In this document: one piece after another, positions 1 through 14,059 of the stretch
Numbering within the stretch: the first letter of the stretch is position 1
Layout of the letters: every line of letters starts with the position of its first letter
Source of the DNA: Struthidea cinerea
Taxonomy: Eukaryota; Chordata; Aves; Passeriformes; Corcoracidae
Direction: 5' to 3'
DNA length: 64,000 nt
Assembly (NCBI GenBank): GCA_013397865.1
Contig: VZTI01003649.1
Coordinates: forward strand, 62,001 to 126,000
Translations under genes and position numbers: made by a program
Notes under the pieces: model-generated
Database searches by the model: none
What the model was told of the DNA's origin: nothing
What the model saw: only the letters and a program-made list of their open reading frames with translations

Positions 1-1307
1 AATTTGAATGTATTTTTACAGCAGTGAGATGAAGCTGCCAGCTAACACATTACTCCAGCTTTTCTTCATCTGACCTGTCAGTTTGTTATCTTGACCACAG
101 TGACTGTGTTCACACTTCTAAAGAGAAACACAAGTAAGTCTGGGGCCTACCAAGTGAGGGGTTCAGGTTAATGAGGACAGTCAAATAAATCTCACCAAAA
201 ACTAGGGGATCCTTTAAAGAGAAACTGCCAACCACACGGAAACGTGTTAAAACCTGAGTTTCACCCATATATGGTGATGAAAAAACCATCACTACAAATT
301 CATCTCCTCTTGAGGACTTACTTTGGCTTACTTTGAATACTCTTCCCCAAGACTGCACAAGCAGAGATATTAGCCAAGATGCTCCTACAACTCCTGTGGC
401 AACAGAGCAGAGGACACGAGTACCTCTTGAACACCCACGGGGACATGCACTGCCTTAATGATATGTAAGGCTACTACCAGAGAACAGCCAAGAAATCAAG
501 TCACTTCACAGCCTTCTCCAACCATGCTGAGTAAGGTCTAAAAGATTGAGGATCAGTGAAAAAACATTTCCATGAAGGTGGGACAGCATTTATGCAGATA
601 TTAGGAATACGAACTTCTCTTTAACACACCTAGAAGACTTCTCCATTGGATTCTAGTAACGTAAATTCTCTTTTGTCTGAACTGCATTTAATTTTAAGTT
701 CAAATGTATCTAGGCAGTTTACAGTTCTCTTCAGTTTACTAAGTGTCACGGAGATGGAAAATATCATAGGATGAATCAACACTTAGGCGCAAATCTATGT
801 CTTTGGGATATGCAGAGGCAAGAAGGCAATGAAAAAGTACATACCAACAAGGCATATTTCCCAAATTATCTTGGTAGCAAACTTTAGCTGCACTACACAT
901 ACTTCTTGCTAGTGCAGTAAGCAAGCCATCATTAGTGTGCTTTTTCCCTACGACAGAACTTTATTTTTGCACATCTGTGCTGGATGCCTTTCCTACACCA
1001 GCTGTGATATCTTCAACTGCTTTACATGAAATGAGAAGTGACCAGTTTCACAAAGATTTGGCCAAACCATAGCACTGAGGAATTCCAGTATGAAGAAATG
1101 GTATCTGAGTATTACATACAAAGTTTCAGGCTCTTAATACTTGACTTGTTATTTTAAATGAGCTTAAGAGTCAGACTAAGTAGAGAATTAGGAACAACAA
1201 AAACAAAAATCAGGATTAAAATAAACCCAAACAACCACAAACCCCACAATCCTTAATGAAACATGCACAGAGACCAGCTTCCTAAGTGTTATATTCTGAA
1301 AACTTAC
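1..1307 (-). other. Intron downstream of exon P (partial)
   Basis: AT-rich sequence with no exon of the SIPA1L1 C-terminal coiled coil. Those final exons and the stop codon must lie to the left of the window. No repeat is recognised. Confidence 0.8.
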
Positions 1308-1454
1308 CTTCAAAAGCTTTGGCAGCATCTACCAAGTTTGACCAGTCCAGATCAGAGGCAGAATCAGGCAATGGCATAAGACCAGGGTCTGGCATGGGCT
1401 GCCGTCTTTGCTCCTGGATATCTGTGAGGGAGCTGTCTGAGGCAGAAAACTCTC
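1308..1454 (-). CDS. SIPA1L1: SIPA1L1 exon P, SPAR_C region
   Basis: This 147-nt exon encodes residues 1124-1172 plus one base. The peptide is GEFSASDSSLTDIQEQRRQP, then MPDPGLMPLPDSASDLDWSN, then LVDAAKAFE. Acidic and DSS-type sites here fit casein-kinase phosphorylation. The acceptor follows CGCTCCAG (G from exon O plus GA makes Gly) and the donor is GTAAGT. The final G joins the next exon, which lies beyond the start of the window. Length 147 with equal phases, so skipping is frame-neutral. Confidence 0.96.
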
Positions 1455-4447
1455 CTGGAGCGATGCAGAATAGATTACAAACTCCATAAAAACACCCCAA
1501 AATTCCTTTCCTAATACTATTGCATACCCTATTCTTAACTTTTCTGGCATAGCACTTTTGGAACCAAAATTCAGAAGAATGTTTCATCAACTGCAGTTGA
1601 CCAGACACAGCCCTTTACAAAGCAGTGTTCTAAAACCAGCACATTCGGCTCCTTTCTAATCTGCCTGAATCTTTGCAGCTGAGCACTTCAAAAGTCAAGC
1701 TCTGACTCCCCAGCACTGGAGCTGGGGGCAATACTCTTCTACCCAACAATTCCTGCCTCTGCACAAGCTGAAGATACTTCAGAGGGCTCTGCCTCTTGTT
1801 GGGGCTTCTACAATCCCTGGAACCTATTTGCTTCTGTAAAAAAAAACCCAAAACAAAGCAACAAAGCAACAAAACTGTGGGGTTTTTTACCTTCCTCTTT
1901 ACAACCTTGTAAACCAATGGGAGCTGACTTAAATCTACCAAGACAAATCAGAACAAGAAAACCCTTAATATTACTTTCAGAGCATTGCACATCTCTCAGC
2001 AGTTTAGTGGAACCTTCAGATCTTTACTAAAAAATAGCCACACCCACCTGTAAGCTGGTACATGGCTCACTATGGAAAAAAAAAATTGGCAAGCTTGAAA
2101 GAGGGACACAAAATCCCTGTCATTTTTGTGCAGATTAAAACAACAAAAGTGAAACACTTAGATTTTGATCACTAATTAGGGCAAGACCAAACTGTCAACC
2201 AAGAATTATCTACTTTATTTCAGTTTACTGGCTGGACAATCAAAAAATGTGCAATGCCTGGTCACATGTATGAGCTCAGAAGCAGCAACAACTTCCTTTC
2301 TCATGCCCTCTGTCAGGATGTAACGAAAAGTTTTGAAAACCTTGTAGGTAGTGTTAGAACAGAGAGATGTAGGGGTGAGAAGATGGACTGGGCACCTGGG
2401 AGAAGGCTGCTGAGAAGATTATAGTGAAGAATCTGCTCCAATCAGAGAGAACAGTGTGACAGACAGGATACAATCCCAAAATGCCATGAGTTGTGTTGTT
2501 TATTTCCCCTACCCTGCCTTTTTTTTTTTTTTTGATAGTCCAGTTAAAACTAGGTAACTTCAATAACTAAAATAACTTTGTAAGAACTTCAGCTAAATCA
2601 TATTGCTGCCTGGGGAACAGTGACCAGAAAAACTACACTGCATTCACTTCTTTGCTCAGAAATCTTGATTTTTTTTTTTTTGTGTCTGTGTGTATTTACT
2701 TTTTGTAAATGTAATTTTGGCTCAACATTAACACTGAAGATTCATGTCTTAGCTCTTGAAAGAGTTGTTTTGCAAGTTGTTAACTTGAAAATATTTCCAA
2801 TTAGTGAAAAGATACACAGAATTAGCTTAAAAACTAGCTATTTGAAAAGCTACCTGTTTTAAAAATGTGAGTTGGATTGTTAAGGCAGATGAGTAAATAC
2901 GAGCATTTTTATCTCACCATTTTCCCTCTTCAGAAAAATGGATGTGCTCTGGAATCTTTGAATTTAAAGAATTCAACCGGAATAACCGGAAGCCAACAAA
3001 TACTTGTGGTACTAAATATCTAGCTTACTTAATCCTTTTCTCAGCAAAGTGTATGTGGGAAGACAATTTGTGTGCCACTCAAATAGCTGGTCCTTTTATC
3101 ATGCAGGCCCTACATCTTAAAGAAAATGGAAAATCTTGTTTTGTTGACAAAGATAGAAAGGTTATGTGCTAGGAGGAGTTATCAGTTTGGTGTGGAAGAG
3201 AACATGACAGCAAAAGAAGGTTTTGTAGTTTTCTTTTTGGAAAATACAGGCATTTAAATGAAAAGAGACCAAGTGCTGCTTTCCACTTGTACTCAGATGG
3301 CATCATTAATCTTCTGACCCCAAGCCCTCAGAAGCCAACTCCTCCATCCAGTTACAAGCACAACCAAGTCTGCAAAGTTATTTTAGTCCACATGAAAAAT
3401 AGAAATGAAGAGAGCTCCGTTTCCTAACTCTTATGCCAGAAACACGTTATACAGACACAACAGCTCATGAAAATGTCAGGTTCAACACTGAAAACTGATG
3501 CCTGGTGATCACAATCTGATGAAAAGAATTTAAAATAGATTTCTTGATCAGCCTTCACTGTCAAATGTATCCTGTGTAGCTAAATACAGACTGTGCTTGG
3601 GGCCCACTATAGTGAGTTGAATCTATTGATAGCCTTGCATTTTCCTCTTGAAACATACTGAAACATGAATAAATCAGAGCAGACATGTACTTCTTCAGAA
3701 AACATTGCACAATCCTACCCTGAGATCTACCTCTATCTCTGGAAAACAAACTCAGTTATAAAGTACAGTGGGAACCTGTGAAAATTCCCTTTCTCACTGA
3801 GACATTCACATGCAGCAACACACAACCCACCAAATAATCATACTAAGACTTTTCAGTAAATTAACGGGGAAAGTTGAGTGTCTTCTTGACAGCACTTTAC
3901 AAATAACTTTTTCTGGTTAGCTGTGTGACTAAAGTAATTCAAATGCTGTAAAATAGATAGGGTAAGGAAATTAATCCAAAAACAGTTGGTGCGATAAAAG
4001 CTGTATCTGGCGTAGCTCTGTATCCAAATGTCCACTACTATTTATCTACTTTTGTATCATTATTTTCCTAATCGCATTTTGTTCCCATAATCCCACACTA
4101 AAGGAACTGACACCTGAAGTTCTCTCTGGTGGATAACCAGGCATACGTTATTTGTCCATTGGTCCAACTGATCTAGGTGACTCTTGGAAGAAATGGCTGA
4201 TACTTGCAGCCAACAAGGCAAATTTCTGTGCTCCCTCCACAAGGCAAATGCATGACCAATCATGCCATTTTGCACTCACCGAAGTGAGGAAAAAAAAATA
4301 TGAATTTTATATTTTCAGTCATGTGACTGGACTCTCCTCATTTGAGCAAAACCAAGATGGAACTACTAATTGCTGTAACAAATATTTTTCCCCAAGATGA
4401 TTCACAAAGGATTCCTCTGAAAGTTGAAAAATGGGACATACACTTAC
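1455..4447 (-). other. Intron O-P (3.0 kb)
   Basis: AT-rich intron with T runs near 2519-2534 and 2668. No transposon or other element is recognised. Confidence 0.85.
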
Positions 4448-4691
4448 CGTGTAGTGATTTCATTCCCAAAGTATAGGATGGTCTCCGTAATGGCAGCGAC
4501 TTTGGGAGAGAAGGGTAGGTGCTGGTGAACAGTACATCATTTGGCATGGCTTGGTCCAAGAGCGAGGCCCGTGAGGTGAAGAAGTGGTCCCTTTGACCAC
4601 TGTAAATACTCTCATCTGACAAAGTCCTTTGCAAGGCACGCCTTGTGGTAGGAGTGCTGGGAAAGGGAGACTGACAGGACAGAGTGTGTGA
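4448..4691 (-). CDS. SIPA1L1: SIPA1L1 exon O, start of SPAR_C region
   Basis: This 244-nt exon encodes residues 1043-1123 plus one base. It begins SHTLSCQSPFPSTPTTRRAL, continues QRTLSDESIYSGQRDHFFTS and RASLLDQAMPNDVLFTSTYP, and ends SLPKSLPLRRPSYTLGMKSL. This is the conserved C-terminal domain of the SPAR family (SPAR_C), which in the mammalian protein leads to the guanylate-kinase-binding end. I chose the acceptor GTATAG at 4692-4693 because it is the first AG after a strong T-rich tract and because HTLSCQSPFP parallels my memory of human HALSSPQSPFP. The alternative CAG acceptor would start the exon at 4670, 21 nt shorter and in the same frame. Donor GTAAGT. Confidence 0.93.
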
Positions 4692-7321
4692 CTATACATT
4701 CATAAACACAAATAAAAAGAAATGAGAAAAAAAGTCATCAATAAAGAAACTTTTGAAATAATTTTTAAAACCTTTTTTTAAATAAGAAACCAAGTATTAA
4801 CATAGCATTTTTTCAGAGTGGACAGGAGAAAGAACTAAAGGAATTGGCTTTTAAGGAGATTGTAACTAGGTAACATATATATATATATATATATATATAT
4901 CTCTTTTTTCGCCTCACATTCTAACTTTTAAACACCCTTCAAACTTCTCCTGAAGCGGAAATCCCAGTCAGCCCTTGCTGACTCCAGAGCTGACGTGCAG
5001 CAGAGAAATGGATACAGAAAGAGCCTGAATACTGCACAAACCAGAGTTCTCCCATTGCCTGGGGGAGGCTACCCTCCTGCAGGCAGAGCACCAGCAAATG
5101 CCAACTAATTAGAAGTCTCCTATTACTGAACAACTAGGAACACCCACTTACTGCTGTGGGTCTTCAGAAGTATTTGAATCAAAAGTAAGTAAATGGTCCC
5201 ATGAATAGGAGCACTTGTGTCCTACCCCCACAATCATCCCAGCTTCCTCCATGCTCCACAAAGGAGAAGGCAATGCTGGGGTAGTGCCAGAGAGCTGCTA
5301 TCATGACCATTCCCAACATCAGAGACTCTGATTTTCATGAAACCTGTAGCAACATAGCTACCTCTAATGCATAACATTTCTTTACAGTTTAGTTGAAATT
5401 TGGTCCAAAGGCTTTCACGGAGAAATTTTTAAAGAGCCTCATTTGCTCTGTAAGAGAGTTTAAACCAAAAAAATAAAGGAGAAAATGGGTTTTCTAAAAG
5501 GAGCCATTAAAAACAGAGTTGCCTATTTGCACATAAAAATAGTCCTCTCTTCTCGGAGAGAGGAAAAAACATGTTTAAACGGACAATATTCTATTCCCGT
5601 GATCAAAATCTCACACTACAAGGTGGGAGAAGAGCATGGAAGAGTGACTGTTGGTACTGTACACAGGAAGACAACCTGCCAATCCCCTCACCTCTTACAA
5701 ATTTTAATGTGAGAACATTGCTGGACATGTTTGTTTTATGATTAAGAATCAGAATTATTAAGATTACTTCCAAAACCCTGCTATCATCAGAAGATAAGGA
5801 AATAAAGAAGCCACCTTTCTATATCTCATGCCAATTTTCTATTATCAAATCATCCCCTCTGTGTTGCCTCCTTCAGGACTTGCCCATCACAGCATGAACC
5901 TGCATATACCATTAACACTACAGAAATTACAACTTCTGGTACACAGTTGTTACTAAGGCATATGGAAGACAGAACTGCCTTTTTTTTATCTGCTAATGAA
6001 AAGTTCTGATACCGGAGCAGGGGAAAGAGAAAAACAAAAAGTTACTTGTCTGAGAAGACACAATGCCCAAATAGTAGGTAAGGAGATAAGGAAGGCTGGG
6101 GAGATAATACAAAGATGCACAAGACACACAAAATCACAGCCTGGAACAAATTCTACTGGCAAACAAAGCCTTTGTCAGCCAACAGACAGAAAGGAGGAGG
6201 ATTTTTGGTGCAGTGAACTAATGCAGGCCATTATCATCCTTTTTCTTTTTTTTTCCCCCTTTTAAAGTGTCAAAAAATTTATGCTGTAAGACTTTTTCTG
6301 TAAGATTAACTCTAAGTCATACAGTGGGCAGAATTAAGTTACTTTTGAAATGGAAAAGATGCAATTTATTGGTGTGACAGAATATTTTTAGCTCGCTGAA
6401 ATTTATCAAAAGTGCAACCAGGAAATAAAGATCGGGGTAAGAACTGATTCATTAACTCCAAAGTAGAGAACCAGCAAACTTAGGAAGATATCTTCGAATG
6501 AGAACAATTCTCTTCCTCAAAACAACCAACAGGAGGTGTTCACATCACCCATGTCCCAGTCCCCCACAGAACCACCACAAACCTAAGAAAAAGGTATCTT
6601 GCCAATGACAAGGTTTTTTTATCTCTGGCCTTCAAAGCAACATCTTAAATAATCTGTGTATGGAACCCACACTTACAAGCTTTAATAAGCCACTTCAGGT
6701 TTTTCCTAACAAAAAAAGAAGTTAGAGCTCTCTCTTCTGCATGGTTGCTGTGGAAACAATTTGGGCTCTGGATGATGAGCACTGGCTGTACATGGAGACT
6801 AGAAATCAAGACGTTCTCTTCCAAATTATGGATTCTAAAAATTAATATTTGCACTTACATGTTATTCAATGTATTTTAAAACACATCAGGAAATGTTTCT
6901 AACTATTCTGCAAAAATATATGCTTAAGTTTAGGGATCATTTTTGATAACAGGATTAATGAGGCATAAAAGTGTGCTTTTTGCAAGGAGTTTCAATACTG
7001 TCAGTATGTCACTGCCTAGTGATGCAATCAGAGAAGAACAGTTAAAATATGGAAGACAATACTACAGGATTTTCCATAACCCAGCAGTACTGAATGTTCT
7101 TTGCAATTTGGCATACTAGTCTCTTTAAATCTGCACACAAAGTTGTAATAATATTGCAGAGACTGTAATAATGAAACTTTTCACCAAATGTATTTCTCCA
7201 GCAATCAGTTACAAACAGATTATCTTCTGTCCATGATGAGAACTCAGGGAATGCTTCGCATTTTATTTTCTGTTATGTGTCAGAAGAGAAAAGATCCTAT
7301 GTCTCTCTCTCTTTAACATAC
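4692..7321 (-). other. Intron N-O (2.6 kb)
   Basis: A phase-0 intron with a 26-bp (AT)n at 4875-4900 close to the acceptor of exon O. The rest is AT-rich with no recognised repeat. Confidence 0.85.
4875..4900. repeat. (AT)13 microsatellite
   Basis: Thirteen perfect AT units lie within the intron, about 180 bases upstream of exon O in the transcript direction. It is likely to be length-polymorphic. Confidence 0.95.
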
Positions 7322-7487
7322 CTTAAAATTCTTCTGGGATTCAGGTGTTGGGCTATCAAGATCTATCAATTTCTTTAGCTCTTCTTCGACAGTGGACTTG
7401 GATGCTCGTTTTGGGGACGCTCGCAGGTCTCTTGCCGACGCCCGCAGCCGAGGGTGGGCCATTTCATTGCCATCACTCTGGTGACGT
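7322..7487 (-). CDS. SIPA1L1: SIPA1L1 exon N, basic region before SPAR_C
   Basis: This 166-nt exon encodes residues 987-1042. The first Lys is split (AA from exon M, A here), then RHQSDGNEMAHPRLRASARD, then LRASPKRASKSTVEEELKKL, then IDLDSPTPESQKNFK. Arg/Ser-rich motifs such as RLRAS, LRASPK and KRAS suggest basophilic-kinase sites and 14-3-3-type sequences. The VEEELKKLIDLDSP segment is a conserved acidic helix. The acceptor is CATTTAAG and the donor GTATGT. It ends on a whole codon. Confidence 0.95.
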
Positions 7488-8567
7488 CTTAAATGAAATG
7501 GAACAGACACATTCAGGTCTCAAAGCCCTGGGGCAGGAGGCATGAATGAAACAAGAATTATAGCACCCTCAAGTTTTTAAAAGAAAAAAACTAAGCAGAG
7601 GGCACAGAGGATGGGAGAAGTTTCACTACTACAGCAGAGACTCACCTTAGTGGATACCTGTGGAAGCACTAAACTTGTTTAAAAACATCAACTAGCAATA
7701 CAATAATATAATTCAAAGGTTAATGTAATACATTTTCCAATAATGGACTGAATCCATTAAAATAATGTGCATTCTGTACAAAGCTAAAAAATGTGTCTTC
7801 AGAAAGCCCAAAAGCAGCATATCACCAAGTTTCTTTACTATTTCAACTGGCTTTTTATAATGCAGTTATCACAAAGTTTCACCGTTTCCTTCTGACAGCC
7901 AGTTATTGGTATCATCTAGGGATACTGTGCCTGACTCAGTAACAGTCAAGAAGGTTTGAATAAATTACTTTGAAATAGGCTTTCAGAACTACTTGCTTTT
8001 TGAGTCATACTTAACAATATTTTCACTAGTAAGTTGTTTTCTCAATTTCTCTTCCAAAAGAGATGCTTGCATATTGTAATGCTGAGCTATCTTGCCTTGC
8101 TTTAAGCTTTAAGACAGTTAGACTGGATACTGGCAGCAATCATAACAAGGCAACGTGGAATGCCAGAGTTAATGCACAGCATGCATGGTACTACTACACA
8201 GATGAGAGGTTTAAATAAAACTCAGGCTCTACAATAAGAGGATTTTTAATATTTGCTCAAATAGCATTTTGAGTCACCTTTAAGAAGTCCCAAGAAAAGA
8301 TAAGCTTTAATAGGACTGAAATCCATAGAGCTTTCTAGAAATTATAAAAACCCCAACTTTTACAAGTTAACAGGGAATGAGATTAGCCAGCTATCAAATA
8401 TTTAAACCCTACTCCAGAAGACTAGATTAGAGATTAAATTCTACAGAAGATGAAGCATTGTATTAAATAGTCTTGAGCTCTTCTCTACAGAGAACTGTCA
8501 GAGATCAAAATGCTTCTTTTACAATTACAGCACATGATCAAACAAGAGAACAAAAAAACAGTCTTAC
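7488..8567 (-). other. Intron M-N (1.1 kb)
   Basis: A short AT-rich intron with no feature that I recognise. Confidence 0.85.
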
Positions 8568-8807
8568 TTTCTTGAATCCATAAACCCCACTGAATTTATT
8601 GTCCCTTCTGGCTTTTTCCATCCAATCAGATACTTGCTAGTAGCACCCTGGCGAGGGTAGAAAGTCCTAGGACCAGACGAGGAGGAAGAGGAGGAGGAGA
8701 AAGAAGGTGCGAGCTGGGGAGAAGTGGCAGAATGAAGCTCTTCTTTGGGTGAGCTTCTGGCACTGGTGAAAACAACAGGGCTGGCAGAGTGTCGTGAGCT
8801 CATGGTA
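8568..8807 (-). CDS. SIPA1L1: SIPA1L1 exon M, poly-Ser region
   Basis: This 240-nt exon encodes residues 907-986, with split codons at both ends. It reads TMSSRHSASPVVFTSARSSP, then KEELHSATSPQLAPSF, a run of eight serines, GPRTFYPRQGATSKYLIGWK and KPEGTINSVGFMDSR. The eight Ser use mixed TCN codons, so the run is under protein-level constraint as much as slippage. RSSP is an S-S-P site of the kind that, once primed, docks the Plk2 polo box. SKYLIGWKKPEGTINSVGFM is a strongly conserved SIPA1L1 block. The acceptor is CTCCTAG and the donor GTAAGA. Length 240 with equal phases. Confidence 0.96.
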
Positions 8808-10934
8808 CTAGGAGAAGAACATAAGAAAGACAAAAATTGCCACAAACGTGTATATATGGGTCTTGTTTAACTGATTTTTAAGCAGAACTCTAGGCACAAG
8901 ATGTTATTCTTATCAACAGCAGATAGAGTAGCAAAACCAGTTTGCTGTTTTTAAGGGCATTCCACCAATGTTTTATTAAAAATATCCCACACAGTAACAG
9001 AAAAATTTTGCAAGCAACCTCTAAGGATACGATATAACCACCCTTCACAAAATGGGAAATCTAAGGTTCATTAGGCAGCTGTCATTAGGCAGCTTAAAAG
9101 TAATACATGAGATTTTAGTTGAATTAGCAAAAAAGAACTGAAGTCCAAATTCCTTCTGGAATTCCTGCCTTTAAAAGAAAGCATATTTTGAAGGAACTTA
9201 AGCAACAAGAAACATCTCTTTAAGACCTCACAACAAACTAAAGAAGAAACCCATACAGCTTTCAAAATAGGGCTTCTTGAATTTCACCTGAAAAGCAGTT
9301 ATCTAGCATTTGTAAGGAAAAAAACCAAAAACTTAAACTGAGAAGTTAGAGCAGGTGTCTAACAGATATCACCATTCGTCAAGACAGAAAATGGAGCTGA
9401 GATGACCAACTGCAGCTTATTGCTGGGAGAAGGAGAGTGGCTTCAGATGGAAGATACTCTTTAGTTATGCTGATATTCAAATCTGATGGAACTTGCTTCC
9501 TATTAGGAGTGCTAAGCCTTAGACAATATTTACTACAACAACCTTAAAAGGTCAGCCATTTATAAGCACAATAACAGGAAAACGTTATGTCTAGCTTTAA
9601 TGCTGAAATAGCATTATATATATGTTTTCCAGTTTCCAGTATTCCAATTAAATACCAGTTTTCTACCAGCTCTCTACACAACTTATCCATATTTTCATCC
9701 CTGTATCCAACACTGCAGTGAAGGAACTTGAAACAGATGGCCCCATGGTAAAGAACAGTTTCTGACTGAGAAATAAAACTTAACTGGAAGGCTAAATAAA
9801 GTCACTGAATAATCTTTTCTTCCTTAGCTTAGCAGAAAATTCTTCACCAATCTTTTCATAACTTAATAAAACAATGCATTTTCACATCTATCCCTCTTAC
9901 GGAAACAGAACGAAGAATTTAAGGTTAAATTTATGTTGCCACCTGGGAAAACAATACCACCTACATTTAGTCTCAAGCAGTCAGTTATCTAATCTATGCC
10001 ACTTGTCTGGCTCCTGTTGTAGTCAATGAAGATATATCCTAAGGAGGTGATTCTGCTTGTCTTAAATTAGGTATCTCAGATATGCAGGGAGAATTAATGC
10101 TTTGGAGTTTCTTCTCTCTTCATTGACAACAGATGAGAGTCTAAAGAATCACCCTGAAATATGTTTCATTTTCATGTGGCTCAATTTAAACACCACGATT
10201 CCCAGCAGTGAAGTGCTGTGAGTTTGATGAAGAGCCTGGGTGGACTGTAGCCTTCTACTGTCTGCTGCAGCCTAGGGGCATCACATCAGGGGCAAGATGC
10301 ACCTCTCCACATGCATGCAAATCCAATTACAGTAACACAGATTTTGTATTACAGAATTATATTTCTTCCTTCCCTCCATCTGTACATTTGAAAGGCCTAT
10401 ACAAAAACCAGCAGATTGAGAAAATATAGGAAGATAATTTTCCTGCGCACTAATCCCATATATTTGGTGCTGTACAGCACAACCTTTGTATTTGTAACAG
10501 ATACAAGTAAGCATAATTTATAGCAAGAAAGCAGAGCAAATTAAGAGCTAGAGGAATAGGCAGCAAATTTTTCTTCATTCCCCCTTTGTCTCTTCCAATA
10601 TGGAACAAAATCTCCTACATATGCTGAGTAAACCAGCCCACCTGTGAGGTATCACTACTACAGCATAAACTGCCATTTTTACCCCTTCTAAATACACTCA
10701 AGAAGTAGAAAAGTCTTTATGCTTCAGTGTAGGGAAAAAGGAGAAAGGAATCTGTCCGCATTTTAGAATTCTTTAACCCATTAGGTATTTCTCAAGGAAG
10801 TGCTAGTTGTGAGAAAACAGTTTGTTAATTAAAACCAGTAACAGCTCCTAGATAGGCTAATGGTGTTGATCTCGAATGTTACTGGGGAAAGAGTAAAAAC
10901 TGACGTTAATTATGCTTGACATAAAATTTATTTA

Positions 10935-11042
10935 AGATGCATATGTATATATAATATTTATTATATAACATAATATAAATACACATTGTGCATTTTAAGT
11001 ATTATTACTTGAATATTTATTATAATATTCATCATATAATAG
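10935..11042. repeat. AT-rich hairpin-prone cluster
   Basis: About 110 bp of almost only A and T with several short inverted repeats, the best being TGAATATT..AATATTCA with a 6-base loop. It may be a decayed AT microsatellite. Confidence 0.6.
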
Positions 11043-14000
11043 ATGCCAAGAGTGGCCTAGTAAATGCAAGTAAAATTAGCACACAGTTTTAAATAAGGTT
11101 TTCTTTAAGGTACTTTGCATATTTTGAGCTGTGGTTTTTACAGTAGAGTATTTTTGGGAGGATATTCTGCTTTGGGACTACACACAGAACTGTGAATATG
11201 ACTGAAGCTTTTCACCCTACCAGCGCACACAGGCAGGCCAACAGGATACTGACAGGCAAAGAGACACACTTGTTAACTGAGAGCATATTTGGAGAGTAAA
11301 AGGCTTTGGACAAACTCTAGGAAAACTAAATCGGAGTTGGAGTACTATGGTAGTGATGGGATGTTATTAGAATATTTGACACCAGGAAGCATGCAGAGAA
11401 TTCGTCATACTGTAACAGATGCCTAGATCAGCTTAGTTTTATCTGGAAGAGATTCAGTCCTCTTTCTCAGGACACAGAGATGGACACTATTGGTCCCCTA
11501 TCTCCCACCTCAATTATTGAGACACCAAGGACTGAATTATGAAAATATTCAAATACTACAAGACTGTCTGCAAAAATTACAGCTGAGCTATTCATAAAAG
11601 CACTCTACAATAAATAATATTTTAAGTATCTTAAAATTATCAGAAGTAATGAAAAACGTACTTGATTACAAATAGTCAAAATTACCCTTTTAATTTTGGT
11701 AAGAAGACAATTAGAAACTGTATAGCTCAGGTAGAAATGAAAGTTTGATTTAATTTTTTTGTAAGGAATTCATGCCATCAGCACATACTGCTTCATTTAA
11801 TGACATTCAGCTATAATGATTCTGTATAATTACTGGCCTACATAATGCAGTTCTCCTGGGATGCTATGAGAAATCTGCACAATCATCAGGAAGGACTTAG
11901 AGAATGGGGGTGGAAAAGAAAAATAAAACCCAGCCAGAAGCTCTGCTGTAAAAGTTAATCACTATAATTTACATTTTGCCACCAGTTCTCAGGTACAAGT
12001 TCTTTTATGCACCATTAAATGATCTGAGCAGTAATTATCACTCTTGTCTTCTACAGACACAAACACTCTAATTTGTAGTTATTTTCTTTTCTTTTGTCAC
12101 AGAGATCTTTTTAGGGCCATATTCCTTTTCTTCTTGCTCAGAAACCTGACTTTAAAGACATTACAGACATTATGGCATCTACAGGCAAAAGATAAAAAAG
12201 TGAGAAGCAACAAAGGATAGCAATTTAGAAACTGATAGAGAAACACACCAATTAAGCTGTTCATTTCTCATGAAAAGTAGCCTGTTCAGAACCTTTCTTT
12301 CGTCTCCCCTCCTTCACCTCCTTGAAGCAGGCATCTTCATAATAATCTCCATAATCTGTGCTTGTCTTTTGGAAGTGCCAGTTTAACCAGCCTCCACAGC
12401 TCCAAGCTGTTGTGCCTCCACAGAGGAAGCAATGAGAGAGTTGGGAGCAAACAGCTGGATGACCTAGGGTTCTACTGCTGTTCAGTGTGCAACCACCAAC
12501 TGAGGATGCCACAAGAAACAAAACCAAAGCATTTTATCCCAGACTGTGCCTTTGTTTTATTGTGAGGCATCAAACACATGTTCTAGTCTTCAAAAATAAG
12601 AAATAAAAAAGAAGGAACATGAGTAAATCTGGTAAACCACAAGAAATTATGTATGTCCAAGGATTGCTGCATTTCTCAAGTATCATGCCCCACGTGTTCT
12701 ATAAACTGCTACTACTCCTTGTTGTGAAGAGTTGCATTATTAACGTCTGAGTTTTAAACGAAACTTGGCAAAAAGAAACCTCAACTGTTTTCTCCAGGAA
12801 ACCTTTATCTGGAAATTTCAGTGACAGCCCCAAAATTACAAGGAGAGAATAATTTCAATACCATCAGAGAAACACTGTACCAATTAATCCAAGCCAACTG
12901 GAGAAAACACCATGTTTGGAGACACAATGTTATAATATAATAAATAATGAGACAACAGCCTAGACTTCAGTTTGCAGTCAAGTTGCAAAGTATATCCATG
13001 GACGATGAGAGCTGTCAGGGTGTGCCTGCCCTGCTAAGTGTTGCTTTCCGTAAAATTTTCCCAGTTTTTCTAGTGAACTAACCCTATTTGGTGCTCAAAG
13101 GAGAAACCAGAACCTCAGATGTACAAAGATGTCATTCCATTAGGCTTCACGATAAAGCTTCCAAGAGTTACATACATTTTCCAGGATTCTTTAAGTCGCT
13201 TCAGAAAAAATCCTTCCAGATGAAAATGCAACTGACATTATTGCAATCGGCATTTTGTGTAAGAATCTCAACATTTAATGTCACTGCCAGTTACATTCAG
13301 ACAAGTACTGCAGGACACATGGTAAATTCTACTCAATGTTAAAAAATGCACATAAACATACTTAAAATAAAAGGTGTAACACTGTAGACAACCACTACAT
13401 AGACTTTTTATCTTCAAGAAAGGGGCATATGCTAACATGCCAGGAATCTTAAGTAAGTCCCTCTGCAGAATGTTTTCTCCAGACATGCTCAAGTCCTTTA
13501 TGCATGCACAGCTTCTGGAAACACACCAGTCTCAAACACCTGGGTGGTATTTCTATCAACCGTGTGTGAGCTTTGGTGCCAAAAATGGCCAATGAAAAGA
13601 GGCAGTAAACCAGAGTGGGACCACCATTAATGGATGACTTAAGTCAGAATTACCATAACAAAGCACACAGAGACCACTGCAGTCTCTATGACAACCCCTT
13701 GTTTGCAGCTACTGGATGAGGAGTTAGTGAACTGTTCTCATAAACATCTAGTCTTGCACAGTAGCTTTGTTCAAGACAATTACCAGAAATTGCTTTGGAC
13801 TTTCAGTCTGCAGGTATTTTAGCTACACTCTCAAAACAAACGTGCCTTAAGAATTAAAATGCGACAGTCAGGTTCCACAAGGCCAACAAACTATGATGAT
13901 CCAACATCTCCCCTGAAAGACCTACTTTTTTTCTTGTTGCTAGTATGACAAAGTAGGAATATTTTTCAAGAGCACACTGAACACTTCTTGGAAAATGGGT

Positions 14001-14059
14001 TAGGAAAATGGCCTAAAATATTTTCTGCTTCTAGCAGCACTGATTAACTTGTAAAGTGG

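Noticed and set aside
5600..5660. Possible micro-exon encoding FHAL-like residues in intron N-O (minus strand TTCCATGCTC)
   Set aside because: No AG directly before it, the match fails after four residues, and the HTLSCQ stretch at the start of exon O explains the segment better.
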